NCBI GenBank assembly: GCA_033557685.1
Contig: JAWQRN010000345.1
Span: forward strand, 1-31,077
DNA: 31,077 nucleotides
Direction: 5' to 3'
Source of the DNA: Sperchopsis tessellata
Lineage: Eukaryota; Arthropoda; Insecta; Coleoptera; Hydrophilidae
Part shown: positions 29,421-31,077 of the stretch, one piece after another
How positions within the stretch are numbered: position 1 is the first letter of the stretch
Layout: each line of letters opens with the position of its first letter
The notes under the pieces: model-generated
What the model was told of the DNA's origin: nothing
The model's input: only the letters and a program-made list of their open reading frames with translations
The model's database searches: none
Position numbers and translations under genes: made by a program

Positions 29421-29674
29421 TTCAATATCTTCGTTAGATTTTTTTCTCTATCTATTGCAGTATGAAGCCTATTTAAGACTCTGTTCCCAATGATGAAATG
29501 CAGTAGTGTCTGGTTTTTTCTCTTACTTTTTTCCGAATATAAAAGCTTAATGCATTGAAGTTGAGATAAATTTGACACGTGTGTTCCACAGCACATATTA
29601 CTATCCACATCTTGAATATTTATTACACGTATATCTCCACACTGATCTTCCGGTAATCCTTTAACACTACGATA
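29421..29674 (-). CDS. AARSD1: AARSD1 exon with catalytic CxxxH zinc motif
   Basis: A 254-base exon between the acceptor TTTTAAG (29681-29675) and the donor GAA|GTAAGT (29420 downward). In phase 0 it reads YRSVKGLPEDQCGDIRVINI, then QDVDSNMCCGTHVSNLSQLQ, CIKLLYSEKSKRKNQTLLHF and GNRVLNRLHTAIDREKNLTK. SNMCCGTHV supplies the C-x3-H half of the zinc site used by AlaX-type editing domains (the H-x3-H half lies further upstream, beyond the window). The block order is as in human AARSD1 (GLPDD..GPIRVVNIEGVDSNMCCGTHVSNLSDLQ, partly quoted). The exon ends with two bases of a codon completed to Asn by the next exon. It is intact. The N-terminal Met visible within the exon is internal, not a start. Confidence 0.95.
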
Positions 29675-30481
29675 CTTAAAACAACTTTTATTATTTTATT
29701 AAGGACCTATATTATAAGAATTTAATTACTCATTGTTAAAAAGGAATAATTAAAATTTTTAAGTTATTCAAGCAAATTTGAAAAAAAGTAGTATATCTAC
29801 ATTTTTAACAGCAAAGAGTACAAAATTGTAAATTCAATAATATGTTCAAATAGCCAAAAGTTACTTAGTGTATTTTGAGTTTAAAATTCAAATATTAAAT
29901 TACGTAAACAGGTGTCCTAAACTCGATTCATTGACAAAGTTGTTTTTAAAAATTAAAAAAAAAATGTGTATGCAGTTTTAATCTATGCCAGTGAGGTATG
30001 GATTCACTTTAATCTGAGTGAATTTTTTATAAAAATATATATTATATAAAATTGTTTTTATGTATACAGAGGGTAACAGTTTTTTTTACATGCTTGATTC
30101 TTAAACACAGTACATATATTGAAAAAAGATGACTTAATTGAGACAAGCTGTTTAAAATACTGAAAAATTAGATTCAAAATTTGTACAACAAAAACGATTT
30201 TGTAAATATTACCTATATAAAAATTTTAATTGATACACTACTACAGAGTTTATCTCTAACCAGACTGCATTTAATGTTAAAAACCCTAAGAAGCAAGTAG
30301 ACTATTTTGAAGGTGAAACCAAGACAATGGATGGCTCTGCACTGGTCTCTTATCAGGTGGCTTTAAGAATTTGGAAATCATATTAAAATATTATAGCATA
30401 TATTATATTACCATGTAATATTACTCCTCATAATACATAACATATAGCATATTTTTTGAGAAAGTTAATTTTTATACTTAC
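29675..30481 (-). other. AARSD1: AARSD1 intron (0.8 kb)
   Basis: A phase-0 intron with donor AAA|GTAAGT at 30481 downward and acceptor TTTTAAG ending at 29675. It is AT-rich; no embedded repeat was recognised. Confidence 0.75.
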
Positions 30482-30609
30482 TTTTTTTAATTCTTCTTCT
30501 GAACTACCTTCTTTAAATAAAATTGTATTGACTGGTTTTCCTATTCTAATCAGCTCATTTACAAGTTCTTCTGTCTTTTTTATCTGTTCTTCACTGATTG
30601 ATGGTGTAT
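30482..30609 (-). CDS. AARSD1: AARSD1 internal exon
   Basis: A 128-base exon following the acceptor ATTTCCAG (30617-30610). Two bases complete a codon from an exon outside the window, then it reads TPSISEEQIKKTEELVNELI and ends KEGSSEEELKK at a codon boundary before GTAAGT. This matches the human section beginning TPSMTAEQ..IE.SVNEKIR and is the helix pair that precedes the zinc motif in the editing domain. The four exons in the window join in frame and give about 270 residues, roughly the C-terminal two thirds of a protein that is 412 residues in human. The 5' exons lie to the right of the window. Confidence 0.88.
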
Positions 30610-30617
30610 CTGGAAAT

Positions 30618-31020
30618 TATGCAGAGTCAGAGTTAATGAAATGGAACATATATATTTTGTTTCTTATAATTCATGTTTATTGAATGAAGCGGATGTTTGA
30701 TATTACAATAATCAATAAATAAAACTGTTTCTTCCATTTCTTATAAATTCAAAGTTGAAATATTACATCACATTATCCTACATAAATATTTCTAATTTGT
30801 TGATATATCTCTCAAAAACATAAGTATTTTCCGTGGTGACCATTTATTAAAAAAATTGTAAATTTCAATAATTTCATGTGTCTGAGGGTCAGATTTATCC
30901 CAATGGGAGTAAGTTTGGCACATATGCTTTAAGGTATGGGAATGGAATAAGTACTGATAATTACTTGCTATTATAACATATTGCTTAAAGAAATTATTTC
31001 AATATGAATGTTGTTTCCGG
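30618..31020. other. AARSD1: AT-rich intron stretch at right edge
   Basis: Intron of AARSD1 continuing beyond the window; no exon or repeat recognised apart from the motif at the very end. Confidence 0.45.
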
Positions 31021-31077
31021 GTGGAAACCGTGTAGAGGCTCTGACAAGTGCCGACGTTTCGTCCACTGTTGCAAGGG
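31021..31077 (-). repeat. Edge of a repeat with GGACGAAACGTCGG motif
   Basis: Read on the minus strand the last bases are CCCTTGCAACAGTGGACGAA followed by ACGTCGGCAC. This wording is common at the ends of insect repeats, including PLE-type terminal repeats. It is cut by the window edge, so the element's nature and length cannot be told. Confidence 0.5.

Noticed and set aside
30456..30683. 75-codon plus-strand open frame
   Set aside because: It overlaps the AARSD1 exon at 30482-30609 in antisense; the exon has consensus splice sites and matching phases.

Overview
This is an AT-rich window from an animal nuclear genome, almost certainly an insect. Two host genes can be read from sequence. One is a complete small-ribosomal-subunit protein eS28 gene (RpS28, + strand, 4844 to about 8435). 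The other is the 3' part of an alanyl-tRNA editing protein gene of the AARSD1/AlaX type (minus strand, four exons between 30609 and 19060, with its 5' part beyond the right edge). Spliced genes, tRNA-derived SINEs, several LINE clades and Penelope-like elements rule out a bacterial origin. The insect assignment rests on the eS28 protein and the transposon set; the order cannot be fixed.

Layout. 1-900 holds a degenerate repeat. 1456-2800 is a broken RTE-type LINE (minus) that abuts a Gypsy-type reverse transcriptase fragment (+, about 2830-3115). 3812-4129 is a tRNA-derived SINE with target duplications. RpS28 follows; its only intron visible here (3.2 kb) starts 4 nt after the stop codon and contains a fold-back element and a second SINE. 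9500-18130 is a nest of Penelope-like element (PLE) pieces. It includes terminal-repeat copies in both orientations, an LTR-like block, a 3-kb R1-type LINE (11959-14946) with near-identical 12-bp flanks, a 26-bp-arm hairpin, and unexplained minus-strand open stretches. 17766-18535 may be a decayed DNA transposon.

From 19014 onward the window is AARSD1. Its 9.26-kb intron (20162-29420) has been filled with a pogo/Tigger-like MITE, a second RTE copy, a GIY-YIG PLE, a SINE, a Tc1/mariner-superfamily transposase pseudogene and another APE-type LINE flanked by inverted repeats. None of the mobile-element coding regions is intact; all carry stops, frameshifts or internal deletions.

The two host genes have no evident functional link beyond both serving translation. 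I found no convincing new gene system. The most interesting cross-cutting signal is a short recurring motif (CTGAAGA-like box, small hairpin, then GAAA(A)C) in at least four repeat contexts. It resembles half of a hammerhead ribozyme core, and such ribozymes are known from PLE terminal repeats.
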